Assembly (NCBI RefSeq): GCF_009873495.1
Contig: NZ_CP046703.1
Coordinates: 6,290,501 to 6,354,500 of the forward strand
Direction of reading: 5' to 3'
Source of the DNA: Nostoc sp. ATCC 53789
GTDB taxonomy: Bacteria; Cyanobacteriota; Cyanobacteriia; Cyanobacteriales; Nostocaceae
DNA: 64,000 nt
Positions 26,672-35,566 of this stretch are shown here, in pieces. How positions within the stretch are numbered: the first letter of the stretch is position 1; each line of letters opens with the position of its first letter. A model generated the notes under the pieces. That model did no database searches. It was not told the DNA's origin and saw nothing but the letters and a program-made list of their open reading frames with translations. A program made the translations under genes and the position numbers.

Positions 26672-27271
26672 ATGGCTATTACAGTCGAATCTCTAAAACG
26701 TCCAGAAGGCAGCAAGCCAAGAGCTTTGCGCCGTTCTGGATTGATACCTGCCAATTTGTATGGTCATAAGGGTACAGAGTCCATTTCTTTGACCATTGAG
26801 GCTAAAACTGTTGAACGTTTGCTCAAAAGAGTTTCAGTCAACAATACCTTAATTGAATTAAACATTGCTGATGCACCCTGGCGCGGCAAAGCTTTACTGC
26901 GGGAACTTCAGATCCATCCAGCAAAAGGTACACCCTACCACCTCAGCTTTTTCGCGGTTGCTGGTCACGGCGACACGACTGTAGAAGTACGGCTGCGTTT
27001 TGTGGGGACTTCTGTTGGTGTTAAACAAGAGGGTGGTGTGTTAGACACCGTAATCACCGAATTGCAAGTAAGTTGTGCGCCAGAAAATATCCCAGATGTA
27101 ATTGAAATCGATGTCACTAACCTGCAAATTGGAGACAGTTTGAGTATTAGTGATATACCTTTTCCTGAAGGTGTAACACCTCTAGCTGAATCGGAGCGAC
27201 TTGTTGTGAGCGTTTTGCCACCACAAATTAGTGCTGAAGATGCTGGAACAGAAACTGAAACAGCTTCTTAA
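26672..27271 (+). CDS. rplY: 50S ribosomal protein L25/general stress protein Ctc
   Basis: 199 residues, the long Ctc form: an N-terminal 5S rRNA-binding L25 domain (1-92; RPEGSKPRALRRSGLIPANLYGH) plus a C-terminal TL5-type beta domain (about 95-185) and an acidic tail. It binds 5S rRNA in the large ribosomal subunit. ATG at 26672 with AAGGA upstream, which comes from the tandem repeat array. A clear terminator follows. Confidence 0.92.
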   Translation: MAITVESLKRPEGSKPRALRRSGLIPANLYGHKGTESISLTIEAKTVERLLKRVSVNNTLIELNIADAPWRGKALLRELQIHPAKGTPYHLSFFAVAGHGDTTVEVRLRFVGTSVGVKQEGGVLDTVITELQVSCAPENIPDVIEIDVTNLQIGDSLSISDIPFPEGVTPLAESERLVVSVLPPQISAEDAGTETETAS

Positions 27272-27304
27272 GCTAAGTAAACTGTGTAATAATTTCTGAT
27301 GATG

Positions 27305-27331
27305 CCAGGGGGAAAACTCCTGGTTTTTTTG
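27305..27331 (+). terminator. intrinsic terminator of rplY
   Basis: Stem CCAGGGG / CTCCTGG (imperfect, GGAAAA loop) followed by seven T residues (27324-27330), 34 bases after the rplY stop. Confidence 0.85.
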
Positions 27332-27336
27332 TATTT

Positions 27337-27366
27337 GAACCGCAGAGGCGCAGAGAGCGCAGAGGA
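27337..27366. repeat. CCGCAGAGGCGCAGAGAGCGCAGAGG-type repeat
   Basis: Reverse-complement copy of the repeat at 13094-13129. Its last unit ends in GCAGAGGAA, seven bases before the start codon of the next gene, and so provides that gene's Shine-Dalgarno. Confidence 0.75.
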
Positions 27367-27372
27367 ATAGAA

Positions 27373-28902
27373 ATGACAGAAGCGACTCTTCCAGTCTTAA
27401 TTCAGCAAATGTTGCAGCCTGGATTTTATCCCCATGCGGTAACAGAACCCATTGAACTAATTCAAACTCACGTTTCTTATGTGCTGCTGACTGGGGATTA
27501 CGCTTATAAGCTGAAAAAACCTGTGAATTTTGGCTTTTTGGACTTTTCCACCTTAGAGAAGCGGCAGCATTTTTGTCAGGAAGAGTTGCGGTTAAATCAG
27601 AGGGGTGCTGGTGAACTATATTTAGAAGTTTTGCCTATAACTTTGGTAGGGGAGCAATACCAGTTAGGGGGAACTGCCGAGGCTGTAGAATACGTGCTGA
27701 AAATGCGGCAGTTTCCTCAAGAGTCGCTATTGAGTTCGCTTTTTGAACAGGGTAAGTTAGATGAGACACGCCTAGATGAGTTGGGACGGGTAGTAGCTCA
27801 ATATCATGCCGAAGCACAGACGAATGATTACATTCGCAGTTTTGGTGAAGTGCCAAAAGTCCGCGCTGCCTTTGATGAGAATTATCAGCAAACTGAGAAT
27901 TATATTGGTGGCCCCCAGACTCAGAAACAATTTACAGAAACAAAGCAATATACAGATAAGTTTTTTGCAGAACGTTCAGAATTATTTGCTAGCAGAATTC
28001 ACAACAATTATATTCGTGAATGCCACGGGGATTTACACCTGAGAAATATTGCCCTGTGGAACGACAAAATCTTGCTGTTTGATTGTATTGAGTTTAACGA
28101 GCCGTTTCGCTTTGTCGATGTAATGTATGATGTGGCGTTCACGGTGATGGATTTGGAAGCGCGGCAACGCAAAGACTTAGGTAATGCGTTTTTGAATGCC
28201 TACATAGAGCAAACTGGAGACTGGGAAGGTTTACAAGTGCTGCCTTTATATTTAAGTCGTCAGGCTTATGTCAGGGCTAAGGTGACATCATTTTTGCTAG
28301 ACGATCCAGGTGTACCTGCGGCGGTAAAGGAAGAGGCGACAAAAACCGCCAGTGAGTATTACAAACAGGCTTGGGAGTACACTAAACCAAAGGTTGGAGA
28401 GCTAATTTTGATGTCGGGGTTGTCGGGTTCTGGTAAAAGTACCACAGCAAGACATTTAGCTCGTCAACAGGGAGCGATTCACCTGCGTTCTGATGCGGTG
28501 CGGAAACATTTAGGCGGAATTTCCCTGTGGGAAAAAGGTGGCGATGATTTGTATACACCTGAGATGACTGAGAAAACCTACACAAGGCTGCTGGAATTGG
28601 GCATTATTCTGGCTAAACAAGGTTTTTCAGTGATTTTGGATGCCAAGTATGATAAACAGCATTTGCGGCAAGAAGCGATCGCTAAAGCTACAAAGTACGA
28701 AATTCCTCTTCAGATTATCCAATGCACAGCACCGCTAGAAGTTCTCAAAGAGCGGCTGAACAATCGCACTGGTGATATTGCTGATGCTACCGCCGATTTA
28801 TTAGCCTCACAAATCAAACAAGCTGAACCTTTCACTGAAGAAGAACAAGTCTACGTAAAGATTTTGGATACAACTCAATCACAAGGGGCACAATTAAAAT
28901 AA
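27373..28902 (+). CDS. bifunctional aminoglycoside phosphotransferase-like/P-loop kinase-like protein
   Basis: 509 residues with two domains. The N-terminal part (about 1-330) is an aminoglycoside/choline-kinase-like fold with the catalytic loop ECHGDLHLRN and the metal-binding LFDCIEFN. The C-terminal part (about 345-500) is a P-loop kinase with Walker A GLSGSGKST and the HLRSDAVRKHLGG motif, as in COG0645/gluconate-kinase-like proteins. The same two-domain arrangement is widespread in bacteria, but the substrate is unknown. Antibiotic resistance should not be assumed. ATG at 27373 with GAGGAA upstream. Preceded by the rplY terminator, so it needs its own promoter. Confidence 0.8.
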   Translation: MTEATLPVLIQQMLQPGFYPHAVTEPIELIQTHVSYVLLTGDYAYKLKKPVNFGFLDFSTLEKRQHFCQEELRLNQRGAGELYLEVLPITLVGEQYQLGGTAEAVEYVLKMRQFPQESLLSSLFEQGKLDETRLDELGRVVAQYHAEAQTNDYIRSFGEVPKVRAAFDENYQQTENYIGGPQTQKQFTETKQYTDKFFAERSELFASRIHNNYIRECHGDLHLRNIALWNDKILLFDCIEFNEPFRFVDVMYDVAFTVMDLEARQRKDLGNAFLNAYIEQTGDWEGLQVLPLYLSRQAYVRAKVTSFLLDDPGVPAAVKEEATKTASEYYKQAWEYTKPKVGELILMSGLSGSGKSTTARHLARQQGAIHLRSDAVRKHLGGISLWEKGGDDLYTPEMTEKTYTRLLELGIILAKQGFSVILDAKYDKQHLRQEAIAKATKYEIPLQIIQCTAPLEVLKERLNNRTGDIADATADLLASQIKQAEPFTEEEQVYVKILDTTQSQGAQLK

Positions 28903-29112
28903 TTCGTAATTCGTAATGGGCATACGCCCGGCTTTTCTACGAGACGCTACGCGGAACGCTAACGTAATTCGTAATGACGCTCTCTACGTTCGCGCAGCGT
29001 GTCGTAGACAGACGCTATGTTTAGCTTGCTTCCTCATAGAGGTCGCGGACTTGCTAGCGCTATGCTAACGTAATTCGTAATTGAATCGAAAATTACGAAC
29101 TACGAATTGGTA
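28903..29112. repeat. mosaic of dispersed repeats
   Basis: Copies of TAATTCGTAATT separate two GC-rich palindromic units (TACGAGACGCTACGCGGAACG and CTACGTTCGCGCAGCGTGTC types). The right end (ATTACGAACTACGAATT) mirrors the left, giving an overall inverted arrangement. No gene. Related units are inside the PAP2 gene and at 52301-52385. Confidence 0.75.
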
Positions 29113-29139
29113 TCTAGTTGATAGCCTTTTTTTTACTAT

Positions 29140-29646
29140 ATGGCAGACAAAAAGAACGACTTTTTGAGTATTTCTCCCAGCTTCTTTTCTCAGTTGTTAT
29201 TTGGGGCATTTTTAACATTTATATTAATAATGACCGGCTCCGCACCAGCCCTAAGCATCTTCTTAGGAATCATGGGCGGTTTCATCTTAAGCTGGATCAC
29301 GAATGTAACTGATAATAGCCCCCAAGCACCAAATGTAGCCTCCTCTGATGGTGTTGATACAGGACTAAAATACTGGTTATTTTTCATGCTTGGCTTTGTA
29401 TATTTGGGGTATCCAGCACCCACGAGTATCTTGCTGGGTGGAATAGGCGCTTTAGCTGGAGGCTGGATTACTGCTTGGTGGGGAAGTAAGGAAGAAACTA
29501 GAACTCAGTTGCAAGTTGAAGAATTAGAAGAGGGCGAAGTTGAACCAACAAACGAAAGAATCAACAAACGGCAAACAAGAAGAAATACCCGCCGTTACCG
29601 TCGCGCTCCTGGAAGTAGTATCAATTTCAAGTTTTGGGAAAGGTAG
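29140..29646 (+). CDS. membrane protein of unknown function with basic C-terminus
   Basis: 168 residues. Four hydrophobic segments (about 15-37, 40-55, 82-98, 100-118) are rich in Gly (GIMGGFILSW, LLGGIGALAGGW), then an acidic stretch (EELEEGEVEPTNE) and an Arg-rich tail. The pattern looks like other small cyanobacterial membrane proteins, but I know no function. ATG at 29140. Confidence 0.6.
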   Translation: MADKKNDFLSISPSFFSQLLFGAFLTFILIMTGSAPALSIFLGIMGGFILSWITNVTDNSPQAPNVASSDGVDTGLKYWLFFMLGFVYLGYPAPTSILLGGIGALAGGWITAWWGSKEETRTQLQVEELEEGEVEPTNERINKRQTRRNTRRYRRAPGSSINFKFWER

Positions 29647-29647
29647 T

Positions 29648-29795
29648 AATTTGGGAATTGGGAATTGGGAATTGGGAATTTGGAAGAGGACTTGGGGACA
29701 AGGAGAATTGGGGACAAGGGGAAAGACTTGTTTCAAGTTCTCCCTCTTGTCCCCTTGTCCCCCTGCTCCCCATTCCCCATTCCCCATTCCCCACT
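29648..29795. repeat. GGGAATTGGGAATTGG and CCCCATTCCCCATTCC low-complexity inverted tract
   Basis: The first half has tandem GGAATTG units, the second half tandem CCCCATTC units, so the transcript can form a long hairpin just before the YdcF gene. It stays open in one frame and could be mistaken for an extended N-terminus of that gene. Confidence 0.7.
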
Positions 29796-30587
29796 ATGTT
29801 TTTATATCTTTCCAAATTACTGCCACTATTTTTTTATCCACTAGGATTAGCCTGTGTAAGTTTGGTAGTCGCATTAGTCACCTTGTGGAAACGACCGCGC
29901 ACCGCCGCGATCGCAATTGCTTTTGCCCTAACTTTGTTACTATTTTGTAGTAACGCTTGGATTGCTAAATCATTAGTGCGATCGCTAGAATGGCAAAATC
30001 TGCCACTCGCCCAAATACCAGTTGCAGAAGCGATTGTGGTTTTGGGTGGCGCAACTAAATCAGCTTTTCCTCCAAGACCTACCGTTGATTTGAGTGAATC
30101 GGGCGATCGCGTGATTTATGCCGCACAACTATATCGCCAAAAAAGAGCGCCTATAATCATTCTTAGCGGGGGCCGCATTGATTGGCGTGGTGGCGGTTCA
30201 CCAGAGTCGGCAGATATGGCAACAATACTTACATCTATTGGTATTCCATCGGAAGCGATTATTCAGGAACCTGAATCTCTCAATACTTATCAAAATGCTG
30301 TAAATGTCCGAAAAATTTTAGAATCTCGTGGGATCAAGCAAGTATTATTAGTTACTTCGGCAATGCACATGCCGCGATCGCTTAACATTTTTCAGCGTCA
30401 AGGAATTAATGTTATTCCTGCACCCACAGACTTTTTAGTTAGTCAGGGTGAAATGCAAGAACTTGGTGGCACTCCCAAAGCCGCTATACTAAATTTATTA
30501 CCTGATACTGACAACTTGCACCAATTTACCAGCGCTTTAAAAGAGTATATTGGTTCTTTAATTTATCGCTTACGCGGTTGGCTTTAA
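29796..30587 (+). CDS. YdcF/DUF218-family membrane protein
   Basis: 263 residues. Two N-terminal membrane segments (about 5-27 and 34-55) precede a DUF218 domain with AIVVLGGAT, RVIYAAQLYR, PIIILSGGR, ESLNTYQNA and VLLVTSAMHMPRS, all typical of the SanA/ElyC/YdcF family linked to envelope assembly. The ATG at 29796 is chosen because sequence upstream in frame is repeat DNA (from 29634). Role probably in peptidoglycan or polysaccharide metabolism, by family. Confidence 0.85.
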   Translation: MFLYLSKLLPLFFYPLGLACVSLVVALVTLWKRPRTAAIAIAFALTLLLFCSNAWIAKSLVRSLEWQNLPLAQIPVAEAIVVLGGATKSAFPPRPTVDLSESGDRVIYAAQLYRQKRAPIIILSGGRIDWRGGGSPESADMATILTSIGIPSEAIIQEPESLNTYQNAVNVRKILESRGIKQVLLVTSAMHMPRSLNIFQRQGINVIPAPTDFLVSQGEMQELGGTPKAAILNLLPDTDNLHQFTSALKEYIGSLIYRLRGWL

Positions 30588-30714
30588 TAATGTTATGAAT
30601 TAGGAATTATGAGTTATGAGTTATTAATTATAAAATGCGGTAATTGCCTGAATTCCAAAGTTTTAACTTCAAACTCTTAATGACAAATGATAAATGACTA
30701 ACTAAATTAACTTT

Positions 30715-30936
30715 ATGTCTAAAAACTTACCTTATATTATGCCATCGCCTCAACCCCAAGTTGAGGAAGCTTTTGCTGCTTACCAAACAACTCACCAGTT
30801 CTACCATGAAGTTCACTCAAGGTCAGAGTTTCAGCGTTATTGTGAGTGGTATTATACAACAGCAGAGCAGAACCGCCAAGAGCTAAATAGAATGCGCGGC
30901 GAACTGAATATTTTTCAGTGGTTTCGCCGCCGATAA
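30715..30936 (+). CDS. conserved small protein of unknown function
   Basis: 73 residues, no membrane segment, Tyr- and Gln-rich, ending in FQWFRRR. The frame is compact, starts at ATG 30715, and the stop lies five bases from that of ftrV on the other strand. No function known to me. Confidence 0.55.
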   Translation: MSKNLPYIMPSPQPQVEEAFAAYQTTHQFYHEVHSRSEFQRYCEWYYTTAEQNRQELNRMRGELNIFQWFRRR

Positions 30937-30941
30937 GTGAT

Positions 30942-31196
30942 TTAGATGACTTCTAACTCATTTTCACGTAAATGGGCTTTAAACTTTTTACTAAACTGGA
31001 CTACAATCGGCAAATTAGCGCTTACGGGTCTGTCTCGCCATTGGGTGGCAATATTGACTACTTCGCCTTCTGTGCCTTTGATGTCAAAAGCCTGATTCCG
31101 ATGTTCAGGATGATGATACACTACTACCGAATCTTTAACGCGGACGCGATCGCCAACTTTCATAACAACATTTACACCTAGCATTTGCTTTTCCAC
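30942..31196 (-). CDS. ftrV: ferredoxin-thioredoxin reductase variable chain
   Basis: 84 residues from the GTG at 31196, or 73 from the ATG at 31163 (MKVGDRVRVK), which fits family lengths better. The core HHPEHRNQAFDIKGTEGEVV and the RPVSANLPIVVQF strand are signatures of the variable (alpha) subunit, a small SH3-like barrel that caps the catalytic subunit. The complex passes electrons from photoreduced ferredoxin to thioredoxin. The catalytic subunit gene ftrC is not in this window. Confidence 0.9.
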   Translation of the reverse strand: MEKQMLGVNVVMKVGDRVRVKDSVVVYHHPEHRNQAFDIKGTEGEVVNIATQWRDRPVSANLPIVVQFSKKFKAHLRENELEVI

Positions 31197-31241
31197 AAGT
31201 ATCTGCTACAAAATATATGATTAAATCGGTTAAAATTCTAT

Positions 31242-31397
31242 TTAATCAGCTATTTCTTGACGCTTCACAGGGGTGCGACGGCGCATTGAACCCTCTGCGT
31301 CCAGGCACGTCTTAGCAATCCGTGCATAGTTTTCTAACTTTTTTGCCGCGTTAATAAATATTGCCTTCAACCTCTGTTTTGCCCCAAAAACGGGCAA
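31242..31397 (-). CDS. possible small basic protein (51 residues)
   Basis: A short frame with a protein-like C-terminal half (AAKKLENYARIAKTCLDAEG, then RRRTPVKRQEIAD). The only start near its beginning is TTG at 31397 and no good Shine-Dalgarno is present. It lies directly upstream of ftrV on the same strand, so it may be a genuine small gene or a remnant. Confidence 0.28.
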   Translation of the reverse strand: MPVFGAKQRLKAIFINAAKKLENYARIAKTCLDAEGSMRRRTPVKRQEIAD

Positions 31398-31567
31398 ACA
31401 AAAGAAAATAAAGCAATACTTCAGATGTGCTTAGTACTTTGGCAAGAGATATAACCCTTTTATTTTCAGGGTAACTGAAAGTTTTCGGGGCATTCTAAAA
31501 CCCTTCATTTATATAAGGGGTTTTAACATCTGGTCAGGAGAATATTTTACACAATTCCTGGAACAAC
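31398..31567. other. intergenic sequence with weak hairpin
   Basis: AAAACCCTT and AAGGGGTTTT (31496-31524) form an imperfect hairpin without a T-tract. Nothing else stands out. Confidence 0.4.
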
Positions 31568-31717
31568 ATGATTAGCGATTCTGCCAAGGAGAGGCTAGGC
31601 CAACGCCCCAACCAATCCCAAAAATCCCGAAAAATTCCCTTGAAATTAGTGCTAATTATCCCATTTGTCTTACAAATTGTCGGCGCAGCGGGGCTAGTGG
31701 GCTATCTGTCCTACTGA
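31568..31717 (+). pseudogene. truncated N-terminus of a membrane sensor protein
   Basis: A 49-residue frame: a polar basic start (QSQKSRKIPLKL) followed by one hydrophobic helix (VLIIPFVLQIVGAAGLVGYLSY) and TGA at 31715. It looks like the first membrane segment of a large cyanobacterial sensor kinase or cyclase. The next in-frame codons would continue with a typical SG after a TGA that could have been CGA (Arg), then meet a second stop. I infer a decayed gene fragment. Confidence 0.45.
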
Positions 31718-31793
31718 AGCGGGTAATGTCTTAGAAATCTCAGAAACACTCCGATCTGAATCAAACAAGTATCGATTGTACTCATTAATTATT

Positions 31794-32615
31794 CTAGAGT
31801 AACTTGAAGCCAAGATGATTGAGAACTTCCCGCAAGCGATCGCGTCCTCTCAATGACTCAACAGTTGCGATCCTTTGGGCTGAATGTTCTGACCAATCAC
31901 CAGGGACATTCATCTTTTGTTCAGTATAGAATTCTTTGATGATCTCGTTGTAGTGAGCGATCGCTTCTTCTTGCTCTGACAATTTATAAGTTTCGCGGTG
32001 CAACACGGCTGATTGTGGCAATCTTGGCTTAATCGCTGCTTCTACTTCAGGATTTGGATAGCCTACACACAGCCCAAATACAGCATAAACAGAGGAGGGC
32101 AAATTCAATATCTCTGCTACCTCTTGCGGGCGGTTCCTGATTCCGCCGATATACACTGTTCCTAAACCGAGTGACTCAGCTGCAACTGCTGCATTCTGCG
32201 CCGCCAAAGCTGTATCAACTGTTGCCATCACAAACATTTCCAAGTATTCCAGCGCATCATGAGATATGCCGCGACTGTCAGCAACGTAACTCAGACGCGC
32301 CAAGTCTGCTAACCAAACCAAGAATAAAGGAACCTGCTTAATATGTGCTTGGTTTCCCGCTAATTTAGATAACTCTTCTTTACGTTCTGGATCTTCAACT
32401 GCTACCACACTCCAGGTTTGTAAATTAGAGGAAGTAGATGCAGATTGGGCGGCTGCAATTAACAACTCCAGAGTTCCTGCTGGTAAAGGATCGGATAGAT
32501 AAGACCGGATGGAACGATGAGATAATAGTGCCGTCAGAGAATCATTCCATTCAATTTCGGGATTGAAGGGAATTTCACCGTAGCGCGATCGCAGTAGTTC
32601 TATAGGATTAGTCAT
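31794..32615 (-). CDS. nitroreductase-family FMN oxidoreductase (NfsA-like)
   Basis: 273 residues. The FMN-binding entry LLSHRSIRSYLSDPL (about 30-44) and the dimer segment AAQNAAVAAESLGLGTVYIGG match NfsA-type oxygen-insensitive NAD(P)H nitroreductases. The ATG at 32615 is preceded by GGGAG at good spacing; an upstream in-frame extension to 32687 is repeat-like and rejected. It is the last gene of the organosulfur cluster; it might supply reduced flavin or handle an organosulfur or nitro compound, by inference. Confidence 0.85.
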   Translation of the reverse strand: MTNPIELLRSRYGEIPFNPEIEWNDSLTALLSHRSIRSYLSDPLPAGTLELLIAAAQSASTSSNLQTWSVVAVEDPERKEELSKLAGNQAHIKQVPLFLVWLADLARLSYVADSRGISHDALEYLEMFVMATVDTALAAQNAAVAAESLGLGTVYIGGIRNRPQEVAEILNLPSSVYAVFGLCVGYPNPEVEAAIKPRLPQSAVLHRETYKLSEQEEAIAHYNEIIKEFYTEQKMNVPGDWSEHSAQRIATVESLRGRDRLREVLNHLGFKLL

Positions 32616-32721
32616 AATCAACTCCCAAATTTTCCGATATTTTATTACTAACACCAATTCCATCTGTAGAGGCATACATCTAGACATGGCTATGCCTCTA
32701 CAGCAAATTCATGATTCTGGT

Positions 32722-33840
32722 CTAAATCTTTGGTGAGAATGCAGCATATTGCTCTTGCGTTAGCACTCCATCTTTGACATTAACCTGTTTAGGAATCAGC
32801 TTCAACTGATAATATGTATCTGCAACCTTTTGTTGTAAAGCTATCAGATTATCATCAATTGGCACAATTCCAAAAGTTCGCCTATTAGTAGCTTTTCTCA
32901 TTGTTGCTATGTCAATTGCTAGCACAGATGATAGAGTTTGTGCTACCTCTTCTCGATGCTGTTTAGACCATTCTTCTAGGCTTTGAATTTCTTCTAAAAC
33001 TGCCTTGACAGTTTGGGGATTTTCAGTGACAAATTTACGGGTTCCCAAATAATATCCTCCCTGTTTATTAATTCCTGTCCCATCAATCAGAACTCTGGCT
33101 TTAGTTGCCTCTTGAGCGGCTGCATAGAAAGGGTCCCAAATTACCCACGCATCTACACTACCCTTGACAAATGCAGCGCGGGCATCAGCCGGCGGCAAAT
33201 ATTTAGGCTCAATGTCTGTATATTTTAATCCTGCTTTTTCTAAAGCTTGGACTAACAATAAATGGGCACTAGAACCCTTTTGAAAAGCAACTTTTTTACC
33301 TTTCAACTCAGTAAGTTTTTGAATTGAGGAATTCTGGGGAACAAGAATTGCTGAACCAGCAGGACTAGAAGCAATACCAGCGACGTAAGTTAATGATGCT
33401 CCTGCTGCTTGGGCAAATATTGGCGGCGATTCTCCTACGTGTCCGAAGTCAATACTACCCACATTCATGGCTTCTAGCAATTGTGGCCCCGCCGGAAATT
33501 CGATCCATTCTACAGATATTCCATCTGGTGACAAACGCTTTTCTAAGACACCTTTGTTTCTCAGCAATATATTCGATTTTTGATAGCCAAATCTTAATAC
33601 TGTGGCTTTACTGGAAGCAGAATTACTAACAGATGTCGCACTAGGATTAGAAGAACTAACAGTCGATGGCGATGAACAGGCAGCAAATAGCACGCTCAGA
33701 CACAGCCCTGTAACAAAAGCCCCCGTAATTGGCAAAGGAGAAGAAAAGAATAATTTGTGCTGGTTGTTAAATGGGATATTCCTGATTTTTACCAACGATA
33801 TCCACTTGGCAATGAAACGGCGAAAGATTAGGTTAATCAT
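32722..33840 (-). CDS. ssuA: aliphatic sulfonate ABC transporter substrate-binding lipoprotein (SsuA-like)
   Basis: About 372 residues. A long N-terminal region leads to a lipobox VLFAAC (Cys about 55), then a periplasmic-binding fold with FGYQKSNILLRNKGVLEKRL, GSIDFGHVGESPPIFAQAAG and VDAWVIWDPFYAAAQ, all typical of SsuA/TauA proteins that bind alkanesulfonates. No permease (SsuC) or ATPase (SsuB) is in the window, so it must work with components encoded elsewhere. ATG at 33840. Confidence 0.87.
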   Translation of the reverse strand: MINLIFRRFIAKWISLVKIRNIPFNNQHKLFFSSPLPITGAFVTGLCLSVLFAACSSPSTVSSSNPSATSVSNSASSKATVLRFGYQKSNILLRNKGVLEKRLSPDGISVEWIEFPAGPQLLEAMNVGSIDFGHVGESPPIFAQAAGASLTYVAGIASSPAGSAILVPQNSSIQKLTELKGKKVAFQKGSSAHLLLVQALEKAGLKYTDIEPKYLPPADARAAFVKGSVDAWVIWDPFYAAAQEATKARVLIDGTGINKQGGYYLGTRKFVTENPQTVKAVLEEIQSLEEWSKQHREEVAQTLSSVLAIDIATMRKATNRRTFGIVPIDDNLIALQQKVADTYYQLKLIPKQVNVKDGVLTQEQYAAFSPKI

Positions 33841-34083
33841 CAAAATGATTTCTCTGAGCTATATTAATACTACAAACTTATAGGTTTACCGGAGTATATA
33901 AATAAATTCAGGTAAACTTGACCAACCTTTGGTCGAGGGAACAGGCATTGTGTTGGACGATGTTTTAAATCCCCATCCAACACCTGCCCTATTGCCTATT
34001 CCCTGTTGCCTTTAATAAAAAGAATGGAAAGTGGAAAAACTAATACTTCCTTACTTATTATCCTAGTATCAAAAAATATATTA

Positions 34084-34845
34084 CTAATTCAGCAAATCAG
34101 GTTCTTCACGTACAATTCTGTCGTAAAGGGGCTGGAAACTGAACCAACCACTTATACGTGACCCCACTTGAGTTTGTGTCAAACGGGCTGTTTCGTGTTT
34201 GATAATAGTGGGTCTACCCGCAGCTTCTGCCAGCAATTGGGCTTGGCACGATCGCTCTAAACTAATGTACCAAAAGGCTGCTTCATCTACCGTCTGTCCC
34301 ACAGTTAAAATGCTGTGGTTACGGAGAATTATGGCTTTCTTTGGCCCCAAGGCTTGCGCCAGTCGTTGACCTTCAGAAGTTTCTAAAACCACACCAGTGA
34401 AATCGTCAAACAGCGCATGATCTTCGTAAAAAGCACATGAATCTTGTGTCAAGGGGTCAAGGAGACGACCTAAACTAGACCAGGCTTTACCATAAAGTGA
34501 ATGAGCGTGAGCCGCCGCGATGACATCAGGTCGAGCTTCATGAATCTGAGAATGGATGGCGAAAGCAGCTCGATTCACTTCAGCATCGCCTTTAACCACC
34601 TCACCTTCTCTGTTAACTAATATCAGGTCAGAAACTCGGATATGACCGAAGTATGTTCCTAGTGGATTAACCCAGAAATGATCTGTAAACTCAGGATCGC
34701 GAGCCGTAATATGGCCTGCGATTCCTTCGCTGAAACCAAATTTACCAAATAGGCGAAAGGCTGCGGCTAGGCGTTGCTTGCGGTGCAGGCGTTCGTCTTC
34801 AACTCGCTCGAATACAGGGACTTGTGGTCTACTATACCTAGACAT
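34084..34845 (-). CDS. class II aldolase/adducin-family protein
   Basis: 253 residues from the ATG at 34845. The metal-binding aldolase core is seen as GFSEGIAGHITARDP (about 36-50), AAHAHSLYGKAW with two His ligands, and the third His in ILRNHSILTVG. Family members cleave or isomerise sugar phosphates or related hydroxy acids. The start overlaps the upstream gene by eight bases (ATG inside its last codons), a sign of translational coupling. A substrate related to organosulfur breakdown is plausible from context only. Confidence 0.85.
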   Translation of the reverse strand: MSRYSRPQVPVFERVEDERLHRKQRLAAAFRLFGKFGFSEGIAGHITARDPEFTDHFWVNPLGTYFGHIRVSDLILVNREGEVVKGDAEVNRAAFAIHSQIHEARPDVIAAAHAHSLYGKAWSSLGRLLDPLTQDSCAFYEDHALFDDFTGVVLETSEGQRLAQALGPKKAIILRNHSILTVGQTVDEAAFWYISLERSCQAQLLAEAAGRPTIIKHETARLTQTQVGSRISGWFSFQPLYDRIVREEPDLLN

Positions 34846-35503
34846 GTTCTTTTTCCTCTTCCTCTTTGCAGGGAGCGTTGGAATATCCAGAGCGAAAGAA
34901 TTTGACGCTATGAGATTCTGGAATGAACTGGTGACGCAAGATACAACCAGTATCATTACCCAAAATATGAATAGATACAGATGCGCTCTGGGATGTAGTT
35001 TTGACGGCGTGGATATCACCGTCTGGGGGGAGAAGGCGGTAGATATCGCCTGGTTGAAGGCTACGCACTTCAGTTATTTGTAATTGTGCATGTCCTTCAG
35101 TATCGCCGTTATCTACACGGCGGTAGACTGTTTCTTCTTGATTGCCTTTGTATAAACCAATCAATCCCCAGGCTAAATGATCGTGGACGGGAGTCGTAGA
35201 CCCTGGGGGAATCACTAAACTGAAGACTGACAAAGAACGATCTTTGGCGCGATAAAGTAGCCACTGACCTATACCACCACCCATCTTGCTTTCGGGATTA
35301 ATTTGGGCAAACTTTTCAGATAGCCATTCCTGTTGGGCAAGCAGTTTTTGAAAATAGGGTTCTAATCTAGCGAGAGTTTGTGTGTGATCGCCAGCAGTGA
35401 TAGCGCTAATTTCTAGCACTGTTGCTACAAAGGATCGTAGTTCCTGACTCTCAATAAACCATTGGTCTTCTGGCAATGGTTCTAAGATAGTGTGGTTCGT
35501 CAT
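34838..35503 (-). CDS. cysteine dioxygenase-like cupin protein
   Basis: 221 residues. The cupin metal site is visible as TTPVHDHLAWG (His-x-His, about 118-128) with a later His in GDIHAV (about 168); these match the three-His iron site of cysteine dioxygenase-type thiol dioxygenases. It would oxidise a thiol to a sulfinate. The C-terminus is acidic and overlaps the next gene. ATG at 35503 with a strong GAGGAG nine bases upstream. Placed with a monooxygenase, aldolase and sulfonate-binding protein, so a role in organosulfur use is likely. Confidence 0.82.
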   Translation of the reverse strand: MTNHTILEPLPEDQWFIESQELRSFVATVLEISAITAGDHTQTLARLEPYFQKLLAQQEWLSEKFAQINPESKMGGGIGQWLLYRAKDRSLSVFSLVIPPGSTTPVHDHLAWGLIGLYKGNQEETVYRRVDNGDTEGHAQLQITEVRSLQPGDIYRLLPPDGDIHAVKTTSQSASVSIHILGNDTGCILRHQFIPESHSVKFFRSGYSNAPCKEEEEKEHV

Positions 35504-35566
35504 CTATAAACTCCTCACTTAGGGAGGCGACTAAGATTAACTAATTCGTAATTCGTAGTTAAGAAT

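Noticed and set aside
27373..28902. Antibiotic resistance gene because of the aminoglycoside phosphotransferase-like domain
   Set aside because: The two-domain fusion with a P-loop kinase is a general family with unknown substrate; no resistance-specific feature is seen.
29634..29795. In-frame extension of the YdcF gene upstream of 29796
   Set aside because: The added residues are encoded by low-complexity GGAATTG and CCCCATTC repeats; the conserved membrane start is at 29796.
34846..35019. N-terminal extension of the class II aldolase
   Set aside because: It overlaps the cysteine dioxygenase-like gene in another frame; the ATG at 34845 in an eight-base overlap is more natural.
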